Shown: positions 34,273 through 44,279, numbered from the stretch's first letter. The stretch is DNA of 64,000 nucleotides from DASUPK01 sp963782345 (GCA_963782345.1 CAWAJF010000008.1:62001-126000); one strand, 5' to 3'. Notes: a model not told the origin generated them from the letters alone. Translations and numbers: made by a program.

Positions 34273-35127
34273 GTGGCAACGCACGGCGATCAGACCGAGA
34301 CGACGAGCACGTTCGTCTTCGCTGATCTCGCCGGCTTCACCGCCCTGACTGAGGCTCACGGCGATTCATCGGCGAGCAGGATCGCCGCCGACTTCGTTTC
34401 GAGCGTGCGCCGGATTCTCGCCGACTACGACGCTGAGGAGGTGAAGACGATCGGCGATGAGGTGATGATCCGCGCCGCCGACCCGGACACCGCCGTGCGG
34501 ATCGGGCTTGAGATCGTTGACCGGCTGGCCTTTCATCGCTCACCCCCGGTGCGGGTCGGGATGCACTCGGGCCCGGCGATCCACCGCGACGGCGACTGGT
34601 TCGGCTCCACGGTGAACGTCGCCTCTCGGGTCGCGGACGCAGCCAAGCCCGGCGAGATCTTGCTCACGGGCGCGACTCGCAGCCAGCTCGGTGATGGTTT
34701 CAACTGCGAGCCGCGCGGGGCGCGCTACTTGAAGCACGTCCCCGAGCTCGTTTCCGTCTACGGCGTCGCTGGATCGAGCTCAAGGGAGCGGTTGGAGATC
34801 GACCCCGTTTGCCGGATGGCCGTCTCGATCGCACGGGCCCACTCATCCAGGAAGCGGCGGGGCATCGCCTACTACTTCTGCTCGCCCGCGTGCCGGCATC
34901 AGTTCGATCAGGCTCCTCGCCGCTACGTCGCGCTCAGCCCGGCCGCCCGGACAGCCCGACGCGGCTTCCTGATCAATCTCGCCGCCTTCGCCGCGATCGG
35001 CGGCGCCCATCTGATCGTCTGGGCAGGCCGCAGCTTCGAGCGTCCAAGCGTCGCGATGCTGATTCTCTTCGCTGCCTGGGCGATCGCACTCGGCTTCCAC
35101 TACCGCCTCGTCCGCCAAACGCTCTAG
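34273..35127 (+). CDS. Class III nucleotidyl cyclase fused to a YHS domain and two membrane helices
   Basis: A 284-residue protein. The cyclase domain (about 10-165) has both metal-binding Asp (D18 in FADLAGFT, D62 in TIGDEVM), the adenine-selecting Lys58/Asp108 pair and the transition-state residues Asn115 and Arg119 (VNVASR), so it is predicted active and adenylate-specific. A YHS-like domain follows (about 176-220: DPVCRMAV ... YYFCSPACRHQF, with Cys180, 203 and 207), a small metal- or heme-associated module. Two helices (about 232-251 and 258-275) anchor the C-terminus. The order cyclase-YHS-2TM suggests cAMP output linked to metal status at the membrane. GTG start; no leader sequence of its own. 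Confidence 0.85.
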   Translation: MATHGDQTETTSTFVFADLAGFTALTEAHGDSSASRIAADFVSSVRRILADYDAEEVKTIGDEVMIRAADPDTAVRIGLEIVDRLAFHRSPPVRVGMHSGPAIHRDGDWFGSTVNVASRVADAAKPGEILLTGATRSQLGDGFNCEPRGARYLKHVPELVSVYGVAGSSSRERLEIDPVCRMAVSIARAHSSRKRRGIAYYFCSPACRHQFDQAPRRYVALSPAARTARRGFLINLAAFAAIGGAHLIVWAGRSFERPSVAMLILFAAWAIALGFHYRLVRQTL

Positions 35128-35237
35128 AGCCCGATTGCGCTCAGGTCCGACCCGGCACGGACCTGCTCGAGCCCCGCTTCAAGGTCGTCGGTGGTGCGCG
35201 GGTGATCCGGTTCGCTTTTCTTCTCGATTACGGTCAT
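35124..35237 (-). CDS. Small 37-residue protein, unknown function
   Basis: ATG at 35237 with an excellent AAGGAG 7 nt upstream; the product begins MTVIEKKSEPDHP and ends DLSAIGL. It is charged, has no membrane segment and no family I recognise. Its TAG and the cyclase TAG interlock in the palindrome CTAG, making the genes convergent with a 4-bp overlap. The strong ribosome binding site is the main reason to list it. Confidence 0.45.
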   Translation of the reverse strand: MTVIEKKSEPDHPRTTDDLEAGLEQVRAGSDLSAIGL

Positions 35238-35584
35238 CTGCCGCTCCTTGGATGTTGTGGCGTTCATTACCGCACGGGCAGCCTCCGTTCGTGTCGGGCA
35301 CTGAACACCGATCTCGCCTCGGAGGAGACTGGTTAGACGCACTCCGTGGAAAGCCGAAAGGAGGCGCGATATGGGCTTTGGCCTGCTGAGCGCGGATTCC
35401 GCCGGTCCTGGTCTCCATGCGGAGGGCACTGACCTTCGCCGGCAATGTGGGGGCACCGGCACCGATGACTCTTGGGCAAGGGGGAGGTCATATGGGATAC
35501 GGACGCAAGCGAGCGCCCGGTTGACGAGAGCATCCCAGGGGTAATCTCCGCAATGTCGAAGGATTCGGATCGAGGTGATTGAGC
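35238..35584 (+). other. Intergenic region before ku with two possible mini-ORFs
   Basis: No recognisable gene. An ORF at 35371-35544 (57 codons, begins MGFGLLSADSAGPG) has AAAGGAGG 6 nt before its ATG. Inside it, in another frame, a 10-codon ORF at 35492-35524 (MGYGRKRAPG) has GGGGGAGG 5 nt before its ATG. Both ribosome binding sites are far better than those of most genes here, yet the products do not look like known proteins. The region must also hold the ku promoter. Confidence 0.35.
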
Positions 35585-36550
35585 GTGGCTAGGGCCATAT
35601 GGAGTGGATCGATCAGCTTCGGGCTTCTGAACGTGCCCGTGAAGCTGTATAGCGCGGTCTCCAAGCAGACCGTGCGCTTCCGCGAGCTGCGCGAGGGCGA
35701 TGCCTCGCGCGTGAAGCACAAGCGGGTCGCCGAGTCCGACGGCAAGGAGGTCCCCTACGACAAGATCGTGAAGGGCTACGAGTACGCGCCCGACCAGTAC
35801 GTCGTCCTCAGCCGCGAGGAGCTCTCGGAGCTCGAGCCGCAGCGGAGCCGCGCGATCGAGATCCAGGACTTCGTCGACCTCGACGACATCGATCCCATCT
35901 ACTTCGAGCAGCCCTACTTCCTCGGCCCCGACAGGGGCGCCGCCCGCGCGTACGCGCTCCTCGTCCAGGCGATGAAGGGCTCGCGCAAGGTCGCCGTCGC
36001 CCGCTTCGTCCTCCGCAACAAGGAGCACCTCGCCGCGATCCGGCCGATGGATGACGTCCTCACCCTGACCACGATGCGCTTCCACGACGAGGTGAGCTCG
36101 CCGCAGGACCTGGATGGCGAGGTCTTCGAGGACGAGAAGCCGAAGAAGCCCGATCAGCGCGAGCTGGAGATGGCCAAGCAGCTGATCGAATCCCTGACCA
36201 GCGACTTCAAGCCGGATCAGTACCGCGATGAGTACCGCGAGGAGCTCCTCGACCTGCTCGAGCGCAAGGCCGCGGGCAAGGAAGTGGTCAGCGCGCCCAC
36301 CGAGGAGCCCAAGCCGACCAAGGCGCCGGACCTGATGGCCGCCCTCGAGGAGAGCCTCGCCGCGGTCAAGGGCGAGGAGTCCGCCTCGGACGGCAAGGCA
36401 TCGAAGCCGAAGCCCAAGGCGAAGGCCAAGTCCTCGTCACGCTCCAAGAGCTCATCGAAATCGAGGAGCTCCTCCGGCTCGAACGGCCGGAAGACCAAGT
36501 CGGCGGCAAAGACCGCCGCCGGGTCATCGCGCAAGAAGGCAAAGGCATAG
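35585..36550 (+). CDS. ku: Ku DNA end-binding protein
   Basis: A 321-residue bacterial Ku: RAIWSGSISFGLLNVPVKLY (residues 3-22), the beta-barrel core with YEYAPDQYVVLSREEL, and YFLGPDRGAARAYALLVQAM near 115. It homodimerises around DNA ends and recruits the LigD activities. Residues about 255-321 form a Lys/Ser-rich tail of the kind that adds non-specific DNA affinity. The GTG at 35585 is chosen because GAGG lies 9 nt upstream; a TTG two codons earlier is too close to it. The tail DNA is also open in the frame of the next gene. Confidence 0.95.
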   Translation: MARAIWSGSISFGLLNVPVKLYSAVSKQTVRFRELREGDASRVKHKRVAESDGKEVPYDKIVKGYEYAPDQYVVLSREELSELEPQRSRAIEIQDFVDLDDIDPIYFEQPYFLGPDRGAARAYALLVQAMKGSRKVAVARFVLRNKEHLAAIRPMDDVLTLTTMRFHDEVSSPQDLDGEVFEDEKPKKPDQRELEMAKQLIESLTSDFKPDQYRDEYREELLDLLERKAAGKEVVSAPTEEPKPTKAPDLMAALEESLAAVKGEESASDGKASKPKPKAKAKSSSRSKSSSKSRSSSGSNGRKTKSAAKTAAGSSRKKAKA

Positions 36551-36570
36551 CCAAGGCACAGGAAGTAACG

Positions 36571-37479
36571 ATTGGTCGGCGCAAGGTCAAGCTGACCAAC
36601 CTCGACAAGGTCCTCTACCCGAAGACCAAGACCACCAAGGCCGAGGTGATCGACTACTACGCGCGGGTCGCGGATGCGATCCTGCCCCACCTGAAGGGCC
36701 GCCCGCTGACCCTGCGGCGCTTCCCGGAGGGCGTCGGCAAGCCCCAGACCTCCTTCTTCGAGAAGAACTGCCCCAAGCACCGGCCGGATTGGGTGAAGAC
36801 CACCCCGATCTACGTCGACCGTCGCGCCGGCGAGATCGACTTCTGCATGTGTCAGGACCTCCCCACCCTCACCTGGATGGCGCAGCTGGCCGCCCTGGAG
36901 CTCCATCCCTCCCTCTCCAAGGCAACGAAGATGGAGCAGCCCACCGTCCTCGCCTTCGACCTTGACCCCGGCGCGCCGGCCGGCCTCGTCGAATGCTGCA
37001 AGGTGGCGCTGCGGGTGCGGAAGCTCTTCGGAGCGTTCGGCCTCGAGGGATTCCCGAAGGTCTCGGGAGGCAAGGGCCTCCAGGTCTACCTCCCGCTCAA
37101 CACCAAGGTCACCTATGAGCAGACGAGCCCCTTCGCCAAGGCGGTCGCCCAGCTGCTCGAGAAGGAAACGCCCAAGGAGGTCGTCTCGAAGATGGCCAAG
37201 GTCGACCGGCGCGGCAAGGTCTTCGTCGACTGGAGCCAGAACCACCAGAAGAAGACGACGATCGTCGTCTACTCCCTGCGAGCCCGGGAGCGCCCCACCG
37301 CGTCGATTCCCCTGCACTGGCGCGAGGTCGAGCGCACCGCGAAGGGCGGCGATCCCGACAAGCTCCGCTTCGAGATCCCCGCCGCGATCAAGCGCGTGGA
37401 GAAGGAGGGCGACCTCTTCGCGCCGGTGCTCTCCACCAAGCAGAAGCTGCCGGACATCGGCGAGCTCAACGCCGACTAG
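36571..37479 (+). CDS. LigD-type primase-polymerase domain protein
   Basis: A ~302-residue archaeo-eukaryotic primase-like polymerase as in LigD. KLTNLDKVLYPKT (about residues 9-21) opens the domain, FFEKNCPKHRPDWV follows, metal-binding Asp are in AFDLDPG (about 130-136) and the catalytic His/Lys region is GFPKVSGGKGLQVYLPL (about 158-174). It fills or tails DNA ends during end joining. There is no ATG, GTG or TTG upstream of KLTNLDK; a GTG at 36646 would delete the conserved N-terminus. An ATT at 36571, with AGGA 7-10 nt upstream, is my tentative start; a -1 frameshift from ku is the alternative. Confidence 0.88.
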   Translation: MGRRKVKLTNLDKVLYPKTKTTKAEVIDYYARVADAILPHLKGRPLTLRRFPEGVGKPQTSFFEKNCPKHRPDWVKTTPIYVDRRAGEIDFCMCQDLPTLTWMAQLAALELHPSLSKATKMEQPTVLAFDLDPGAPAGLVECCKVALRVRKLFGAFGLEGFPKVSGGKGLQVYLPLNTKVTYEQTSPFAKAVAQLLEKETPKEVVSKMAKVDRRGKVFVDWSQNHQKKTTIVVYSLRARERPTASIPLHWREVERTAKGGDPDKLRFEIPAAIKRVEKEGDLFAPVLSTKQKLPDIGELNAD

Positions 37480-37504
37480 CGGCTGGCCTCGAGAGGCGCT
37501 AGTC
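37474..37504. terminator. Convergent hairpin between the LigD polymerase gene and gcvPB
   Basis: GACTAGC and GCTAGTC form a 7-bp outer stem enclosing GCCTC-GA-GAGGC. The arms contain the TAG stops of both convergent genes. No T-run follows on either strand. Confidence 0.55.
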
Positions 37505-39009
37505 CCCGCTTAGCGACTGCCGCAAGACGGGGTTGCGGTTCGCCGCAACCTCGTCGAGCCGGCGAACCGGGGTCGTGTAGGGAGCGGCCTGTGCGATCCC
37601 GGGATCGTCGGCCGCCTCGTCCAAGATCGCCTCGATCGCCTCGGTGAAGGCATCGAGCGTCTCACGCGTCTCCGTCTCGGTCGGCTCCACCATCAGCGCC
37701 TCGTCGACCAGCAGCGGGAAGTACACCGTCGGAGGATGCATGCCGAAGTCGAGCAGGCGCTTGGCGATGTCCAGGGTCTTGATGCCGAGCTCCTTCTTCG
37801 CCGGCGCTCCGGAGAGGACGAACTCGTGCATCGGGCGGCGGCCGAAGGCGACCGGCGCGTATCTGCCCGCCTTCCCGTCGCTGAGCCTGGCGAGCAGGTA
37901 GTTGGCGTTCAGCACCGCGGTCTCGGAGGCCTCCTGGAGCCCGTCGCCGCCGAGGCTGAGGATGTAGGCGTAGGAGCGAACGAAGACGCCGAAGTTGCCC
38001 TGGAACCCGCGCAACCGCCCGATGGACTTGGGCCGGTCGAAGTCGAGGTCGAACGACGGCTCTCCCCCGTTCTGCGGTTCGCGCCGGACGACCTGCGGGC
38101 GCGGCAGGAAGGGGTCGATCCGGTCGCTGCAGGCGATCGGACCCGCGCCCGGACCACCTCCTCCGTGCGGTTGTGAGAACGACTTGTGGAGGTTGACGTG
38201 GACGATGTCGAAGCCCATGTCCCCCGGCCGCGAGCGGCCCATGATCGCGTTCAGGTTGGCGCCGTCGTAGTAGAGGGTGCCGCCGGCCTCGTGGACGATC
38301 GAGGCGATCTCCTCGATGTTCTCGTCGAAGAGCCCCAGTGTGTTGGGGTTGGTGAGCATCAGGCAGGCGGTGTCGTCGCCGGCCTTCGCGCGGAGGTCGT
38401 CCAGCTCGATGCCGCCCTTCTCGTTGGAGGCCAGCTTGACGACGTCGTAGCCCGCCATGGTCACCGTGGCGGGGTTGGTGCCGTGAGCGGTGTCCGGGGT
38501 GAGGACCTTGGTCCGGTTCTCGCCGCGATCGGCGTGGTAGGCACGGGTCAGCAACAGGCCCGCCAGCTCGCCGTGCGAGCCCGCCGAGGGCTGGAGGCTC
38601 ACGTGCGGCAGGCCGCAGATCTCCGAGAGCGACTGCTGGAGCAGCCACATCAGCTCCAGCGCGCCCTGCGCCCGCTTCGGCTCCTGGGCGGGGTGCAGGC
38701 GCGCATGGCCCGGCAGGGCCGCCACCCGCTCGTTGAGGCGCGGGTTGTGCTTCATCGTGCATGAGCCGAGCGGATAGAAGCCGGTGTCGAGGTCGAAGTT
38801 CCGCCGGGAGATCCGGTTGTAATGGCGGACGATCTCGGGCTCGGAGATCTCCGGCAGCTCCGCGGGGGCGGAGCGCAGGAGGCTCTTTGGAATGAGCTCG
38901 TCGAGCGGGCGCTCGTCGACGTCGGCCGCCGGGAGCGTCGCGGCGCGGCGGCCCTCGACCGAGCGCTCGTAGATCGTCGTCGCGCGGTCGCGCTGCATCG
39001 GGGTCTCGT

Positions 39010-39013
<4 letters not shown>
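37499..39013 (-). CDS. gcvPB: Glycine dehydrogenase (decarboxylating) subunit 2
   Basis: A 504-residue C-terminal half of the split P-protein. The PLP lysine is in NLHKSFSQPHGGGGPGAGP (about residues 272-290); GFYPLGSCTMKHNPRLNE (about 78-95), VSLQPSAGSHGELAG and HGTNPATVTMAGY are also typical. With subunit 1 it decarboxylates glycine and loads the aminomethyl group on GcvH. The ATG overlaps the gcvPA stop (ATGA). Confidence 0.96.
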
Positions 39014-40395
<1,382 letters not shown>

Positions 40396-40404
40396 GGGCG
40401 AATC

Positions 40405-40410
40405 ATCGTA
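40405..40410 (-). promoter_or_regulatory. Possible -10 of a leaderless promoter (gcvPA-gcvPB)
   Basis: TACGAT on the minus strand, 9 nt before the GTG of gcvPA. I see no glycine riboswitch in the 51-bp gap. Confidence 0.35.
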
Positions 40411-40427
40411 GAGGCCGTCGCTGATGG

Positions 40428-40443
40428 GGCCGCCGGGGCGGCC
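40428..40443 (-). terminator. Hairpin after the crcB-DUF190 unit
   Basis: GGCCGCC-GG-GGCGGCC, perfect 7-bp arms with a 2-nt spacer, 4 bp downstream of the DUF190 stop; no T-run. It may end or attenuate transcription into gcvPA. Confidence 0.5.
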
Positions 40444-40446
40444 GGG

Positions 40447-40788
40447 CTAATCCGCGTTCTGGGCCCGATAGGTGACGACTTCCACCCGCTCGAGGGTGAC
40501 CATTCCCTCGGTGACCATCTCGTCGAGCTTGGGCATGATCGCCTCGATCCGCTCCGCTCGGTCGGCGACCTCGATCACGATCGGGAGGTCCTCGGAAAGC
40601 CGGAGGATGCGGGCGGTGTGGAGGTGCGAGTTGGCGCCGAATCCCTCGATCCCTCGCAGGACGGTCGCCCCGGCCATCCCCTCCTCCCGGAGCATCTCGA
40701 CGATCGCCTGGTAGAGCGGCTTGCGCCCATGCTTGTCGGACTCGCCGATGAAGATCCGCAGCAGCTTGCCCTCACCCTCGAGCTTCAC
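40447..40788 (-). CDS. DUF190 protein associated with the fluoride channel
   Basis: A 113-residue cytoplasmic protein (VKLEGEGKLLRIFIGESDKH start; GIEGFGANSHLHTARILRLS; LPIVIEVADRAERIEAIMP). DUF190 proteins have a PII-like fold and are frequently encoded next to crcB, suggesting a role in fluoride resistance. The GTG at 40788 overlaps the crcB stop (GTGA) and has GGGAGG 6 nt upstream. Confidence 0.9.
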   Translation of the reverse strand: MKLEGEGKLLRIFIGESDKHGRKPLYQAIVEMLREEGMAGATVLRGIEGFGANSHLHTARILRLSEDLPIVIEVADRAERIEAIMPKLDEMVTEGMVTLERVEVVTYRAQNAD

Positions 40789-41156
40789 AGGGTCCTCCCG
40801 AGCGCGAGCCCGGTGAACGCCGCGAGCATGCCGAGCGCCACCATTCCGACGGAGTTCACCAGAGCCAGCCCGATCGCGCCGTCCTCGGCGAGCTTGACGC
40901 TCTCGTAGGCGTAGGTGGAGAAGGTCGTGAAGGAACCGAGGAAACCGATGCCGAGGGCGACGCGCCAGTTCGGATGCGGCAGCAGCCGCTCGGTGGTGAG
41001 GGCCACCAGCAGGCCGAGTGCGAAGGCGCCGACGACGTTGACAACGAACGTCCCCCATGGGAACTGTCCGTGGGTGAGGTCGCTGATGCGACCGTCGAGC
41101 CAGTAGCGGCTGACCGCGCCGCCGGCTCCGAACACAGCCACCAGCAGATATGTCAC
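40785..41156 (-). CDS. crcB: Fluoride channel CrcB/Fluc
   Basis: A 123-residue, four-helix dual-topology fluoride channel. Signatures: GAGGAVSRYWL (residues 10-20), FPWGTFVVNVVGAFALG (about 32-48), GFLGSFTTFSTYAYE with the Phe-box (about 71-85) and a final helix with GMVALGMLAAFTGLALG. It exports F-. The GTG start is preceded by GGAGG and by a fluoride riboswitch, which explains its control. With DUF190 it forms a two-gene cassette in the glycine cleavage region. Confidence 0.96.
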   Translation of the reverse strand: MTYLLVAVFGAGGAVSRYWLDGRISDLTHGQFPWGTFVVNVVGAFALGLLVALTTERLLPHPNWRVALGIGFLGSFTTFSTYAYESVKLAEDGAIGLALVNSVGMVALGMLAAFTGLALGRTL

Positions 41157-41185
41157 CGAAGACCTCCTCGTGCCTTGGACATCGA

Positions 41186-41237
41186 CGTAGAGGCCATCAG
41201 CGGCGCAAACCGCGGTTAGGAGCGAGCCTCATCGCTC
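41186..41237 (-). promoter_or_regulatory. Fluoride (crcB) riboswitch
   Basis: The minus strand reads GAGCGATGAGGCTCGCTC (41237-41220), then CTAACCGCGG, and ends CGCTGATGGCCTCTACG. It follows the fluoride aptamer layout: a P1-type stem containing GATGAGGC, the unpaired AAC joining region, a short stem GCGG/CCGC, and the conserved CTGATGGCCTCTAC that pseudoknots back. The end of the aptamer is 29 nt upstream of the crcB start. Its 5' end overlaps the last codons of the decayed cation transporter. Confidence 0.92.
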
Positions 41238-41477
41238 GGGCGGAACCGTAGCCGAAAGGGCCGCAATGCCCTCCCGCACGGCGTAGTAGGTGATCGTCAG
41301 CGCCGCCGCCGGGTCGGCCCAGGCGAATCCGAGTAGCGCATCTGCCAGCAGCGCGAGAAGCACGCCCGCGGCCAAGAGCGCGTCGATCAGAGTCGCCCTG
41401 GCCTCTGTCACGAGGACGGGATTACGCGAGCGTCGCGTACTCGAGGCGAAGCGCCCGGCGGAGCAGGCCTCGGCGCT
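41229..41477 (-). pseudogene. Remnant of a cation-diffusion-type transporter, middle deleted
   Basis: Two pieces in different frames resemble opposite ends of one membrane transporter. Near 41432-41470 the minus strand reads LLRRALRLEYATLA then a stop, like an N-terminus. From 41411 a second frame reads VTEARATLIDALLAAGVLLALLADALLG and FAWADPAAALTITYYAVREG, like the last two membrane helices of cation-diffusion-facilitator relatives. The four helices expected between them are missing. The rest ends at a TGA at 41229-41231, inside the fluoride riboswitch. Family assignment is from memory of the pattern. Confidence 0.6.
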
Positions 41478-41873
41478 CTAGTCCGAGTCCTCGAGCAGCT
41501 TCTTGTACGCGGCCGAGTCCATCAATGCGTCGGCCTCCGACGGATCGGACAGCTTCACCTTCACCATCCAGCCGTCACCGTATGGGTCCTGGTTGATCTT
41601 CTCGGGGTTCTCCGAGAGCGCCGAGTTCACCTCGGTCACCTCGCCCGAGAGCGGTGCGTAGACGTCGGACACCGCCTTGACCGACTCCACCTCCGCGTAG
41701 GCCTCGTCCTTCGCGACCTCCTTGCCCGCCTCGGGGGGCTCGTAGAAGACCACCTCGCCGAGGGCGTCCTGCGCGTACCAGGTGACCCCGAAGGTCGCCT
41801 GGTCGCCCTCGATGCGAGCCCAGTCGTGCTCGGGGTGGTAGCGGAGATCGTCGGGATAGCTCTCGTCAGCCAC
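41478..41873 (-). CDS. gcvH: Glycine cleavage system H protein
   Basis: A 131-residue lipoyl carrier. The lipoylated lysine is in YAEVESVKAVSDVYAPLSGE (about residues 59-78), followed by EVNSALSENPEKINQDPYGDGW. It shuttles the aminomethyl group between P, T and L proteins. The GTG start follows gcvT by 9 nt; a TAGATT hexamer 6 nt before it overlaps the gcvT stop. Confidence 0.97.
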   Translation of the reverse strand: MADESYPDDLRYHPEHDWARIEGDQATFGVTWYAQDALGEVVFYEPPEAGKEVAKDEAYAEVESVKAVSDVYAPLSGEVTEVNSALSENPEKINQDPYGDGWMVKVKLSDPSEADALMDSAAYKKLLEDSD

Positions 41874-41882
41874 GGATGGAAT

Positions 41883-42965
<1,083 letters not shown>

Positions 42966-42972
42966 GGCGGGC

Positions 42973-42980
42973 ACGATACT
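42973..42980. promoter_or_regulatory. Overlapping divergent -10 elements
   Basis: Minus strand TATCGT (42973-42978) is 7 nt before the gcvT GTG. Plus strand GATACT (42975-42980) is 7 nt before the ATG of the SnoaL remnant. The two -10 elements share four bases. Confidence 0.45.
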
Positions 42981-42987
42981 CCGGGAC

Positions 42988-43193
42988 ATGAGCCTGACCC
43001 AGGAGCAGATGATCGAGCGGCTGCGGCGCAACAACGAGGCGTTCAACCGAGGCGAATTCGACGCGGTGATCCGGTGGCGGATCCGGAGATCGACTCACTG
43101 GTCGTCTGGACCTTCAACGACACGGGCGTCACCCGCGTCGAGGCGTTCCAGGTGCACGAGGAGGAGGCGGCGCGACGCGCGCTCCCCGGCTGA
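42988..43193 (+). pseudogene. Remnant of a SnoaL-like (NTF2-fold) protein
   Basis: The N-terminal piece MSLTQEQMIERLRRNNEAFN then RGEFDAVI (from 42988) is typical of SnoaL-like proteins. After about 43070 the frame must shift to read VADPEIDSLV, and the next residues VWTFNDTGVTRVEAF and HEEEAARRAL (stop 43191-43193) belong to the C-terminal strands and helix. Roughly 60 central residues of a normal ~130-residue protein are absent. It lies between gcvT and the ftsZ stop. Confidence 0.6.
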
Positions 43194-43199
43194 CGCTTG

Positions 43200-44279
43200 C
43201 TACTTCAGGAAGTCCGGAACGTCGATCTCGGACTCGGAGATCCGCAGGTCCGAGAGCGTCTCGCGACTGCGGCCGACCGCCGCCGGGCGGCGCTCCGCCG
43301 CTCGGGCCGTGAACTCCGGCGCCCTGGCGATCATCTCGAAGCCCTCGAAGCCGGTGGCGATCACGGTCACTCTGACCTCCTCGTGCATCGAGGAGTCGAC
43401 CACGGCCCCGAAGACGATGTTGGCGTTCGCGTCGGCGGCCTGGATGCACATGCGCGCCGCTTCGTTCACCTCGAACAGCCCGAGGTCCTCGCCGCCGGTG
43501 ACGTTCAGGAGCATGCCCTTGGCGCCGTCGATCTGCTCCTCGATCAGGGGCGAGGTGATCGCCGCCTTGGCGGCCTCGACGGCGCGGTTCTCACCGGTGC
43601 CGGTGCCGACGCCCATCAGCGCCGAGCCGGCCTGGTGCATGACCAGGCGGACGTCGGCGAAGTCGAGGTTGATCAGACCGGGAATCGTGATCAGGTCGGT
43701 GATGCCCTGGACACCCTGCCGGAGGATGTCGTCGGCCTCGCGGAAGGCCTCGAGGATGGTGGTTCTGCGCTCGACGATCTGGAGAAGCTTCTCGTTCGGC
43801 ACGGTGATCAGGGTGTCGACCTCCCGCCGGAGGCGGTCGATCCCCTCCTCGGCCTGGGCCATCCGCTTCTTGCCCTCGAACTCGAAGGGCTTGGTGACCG
43901 CGCCGACGGTGAGGGCGCCGATCTCCTGCTTCGCGATCTCGGCGATCACCGGGGCGGCGCCCGTACCCGTGCCGCCACCCTCGCCGCACGTGATGAAGAT
44001 CATGTCCGCGCCCTTCAGCGCGTCCTTGATCTCGTCGCGTGACTCGGCGGCGGCGCCTGCACCGACCTCGGGGTTCGCGCCCGCGCCGAGGCCCTTGGTC
44101 AGGTTGTGACCGATGCCGATCTTGACGTCGGCATCACACGCCTGCAGCGCCTGAGCGTCGGTGTTGACGGCGACGAACTCGACCCCGCGCAGGCCAGCGT
44201 CAACCATTCGACTGACGGCGTTCGAACCGCCGCCACCGACTCCAACGACCTTGATTACGGCCAGATATGACGTTTCCAT
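43200..44279 (-). CDS. ftsZ: Cell division protein FtsZ
   Basis: A 359-residue tubulin-like GTPase forming the division ring. KVVGVGGGGSNAVSRMVDAG (about residues 10-29), the GTP signature CGEGGGTGTGAAPVIAEIA (about 101-119), and the T7 loop NLDFADVRLVM. The C-terminal DVPDFLK peptide, which docks FtsA/SepF-type partners, is at the very end; the linker before it is short (about 45 residues). The ATG at 44279 is set by METSYLAVIKVVG. The upstream 311-bp gap contains its own promoter region with a conspicuous dyad. Confidence 0.98.
   Translation of the reverse strand: METSYLAVIKVVGVGGGGSNAVSRMVDAGLRGVEFVAVNTDAQALQACDADVKIGIGHNLTKGLGAGANPEVGAGAAAESRDEIKDALKGADMIFITCGEGGGTGTGAAPVIAEIAKQEIGALTVGAVTKPFEFEGKKRMAQAEEGIDRLRREVDTLITVPNEKLLQIVERRTTILEAFREADDILRQGVQGITDLITIPGLINLDFADVRLVMHQAGSALMGVGTGTGENRAVEAAKAAITSPLIEEQIDGAKGMLLNVTGGEDLGLFEVNEAARMCIQAADANANIVFGAVVDSSMHEEVRVTVIATGFEGFEMIARAPEFTARAAERRPAAVGRSRETLSDLRISESEIDVPDFLK

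Noticed and set aside
36500..36560. Classical -1 slippery heptamer at the ku/LigD junction.
   Set aside because: The A-rich stretch (AAGAAGGCAAAGG) contains no X-XXY-YYZ heptamer in the ku frame, so I keep frameshifting only as an alternative to an unusual start codon.
40396..40446. Glycine riboswitch before gcvPA. GGCCTCTACG here resembles part of the nearby fluoride aptamer.
   Set aside because: The gap is only 51 bp, too short for either aptamer, and the GATGAGGC half of the fluoride motif is missing.
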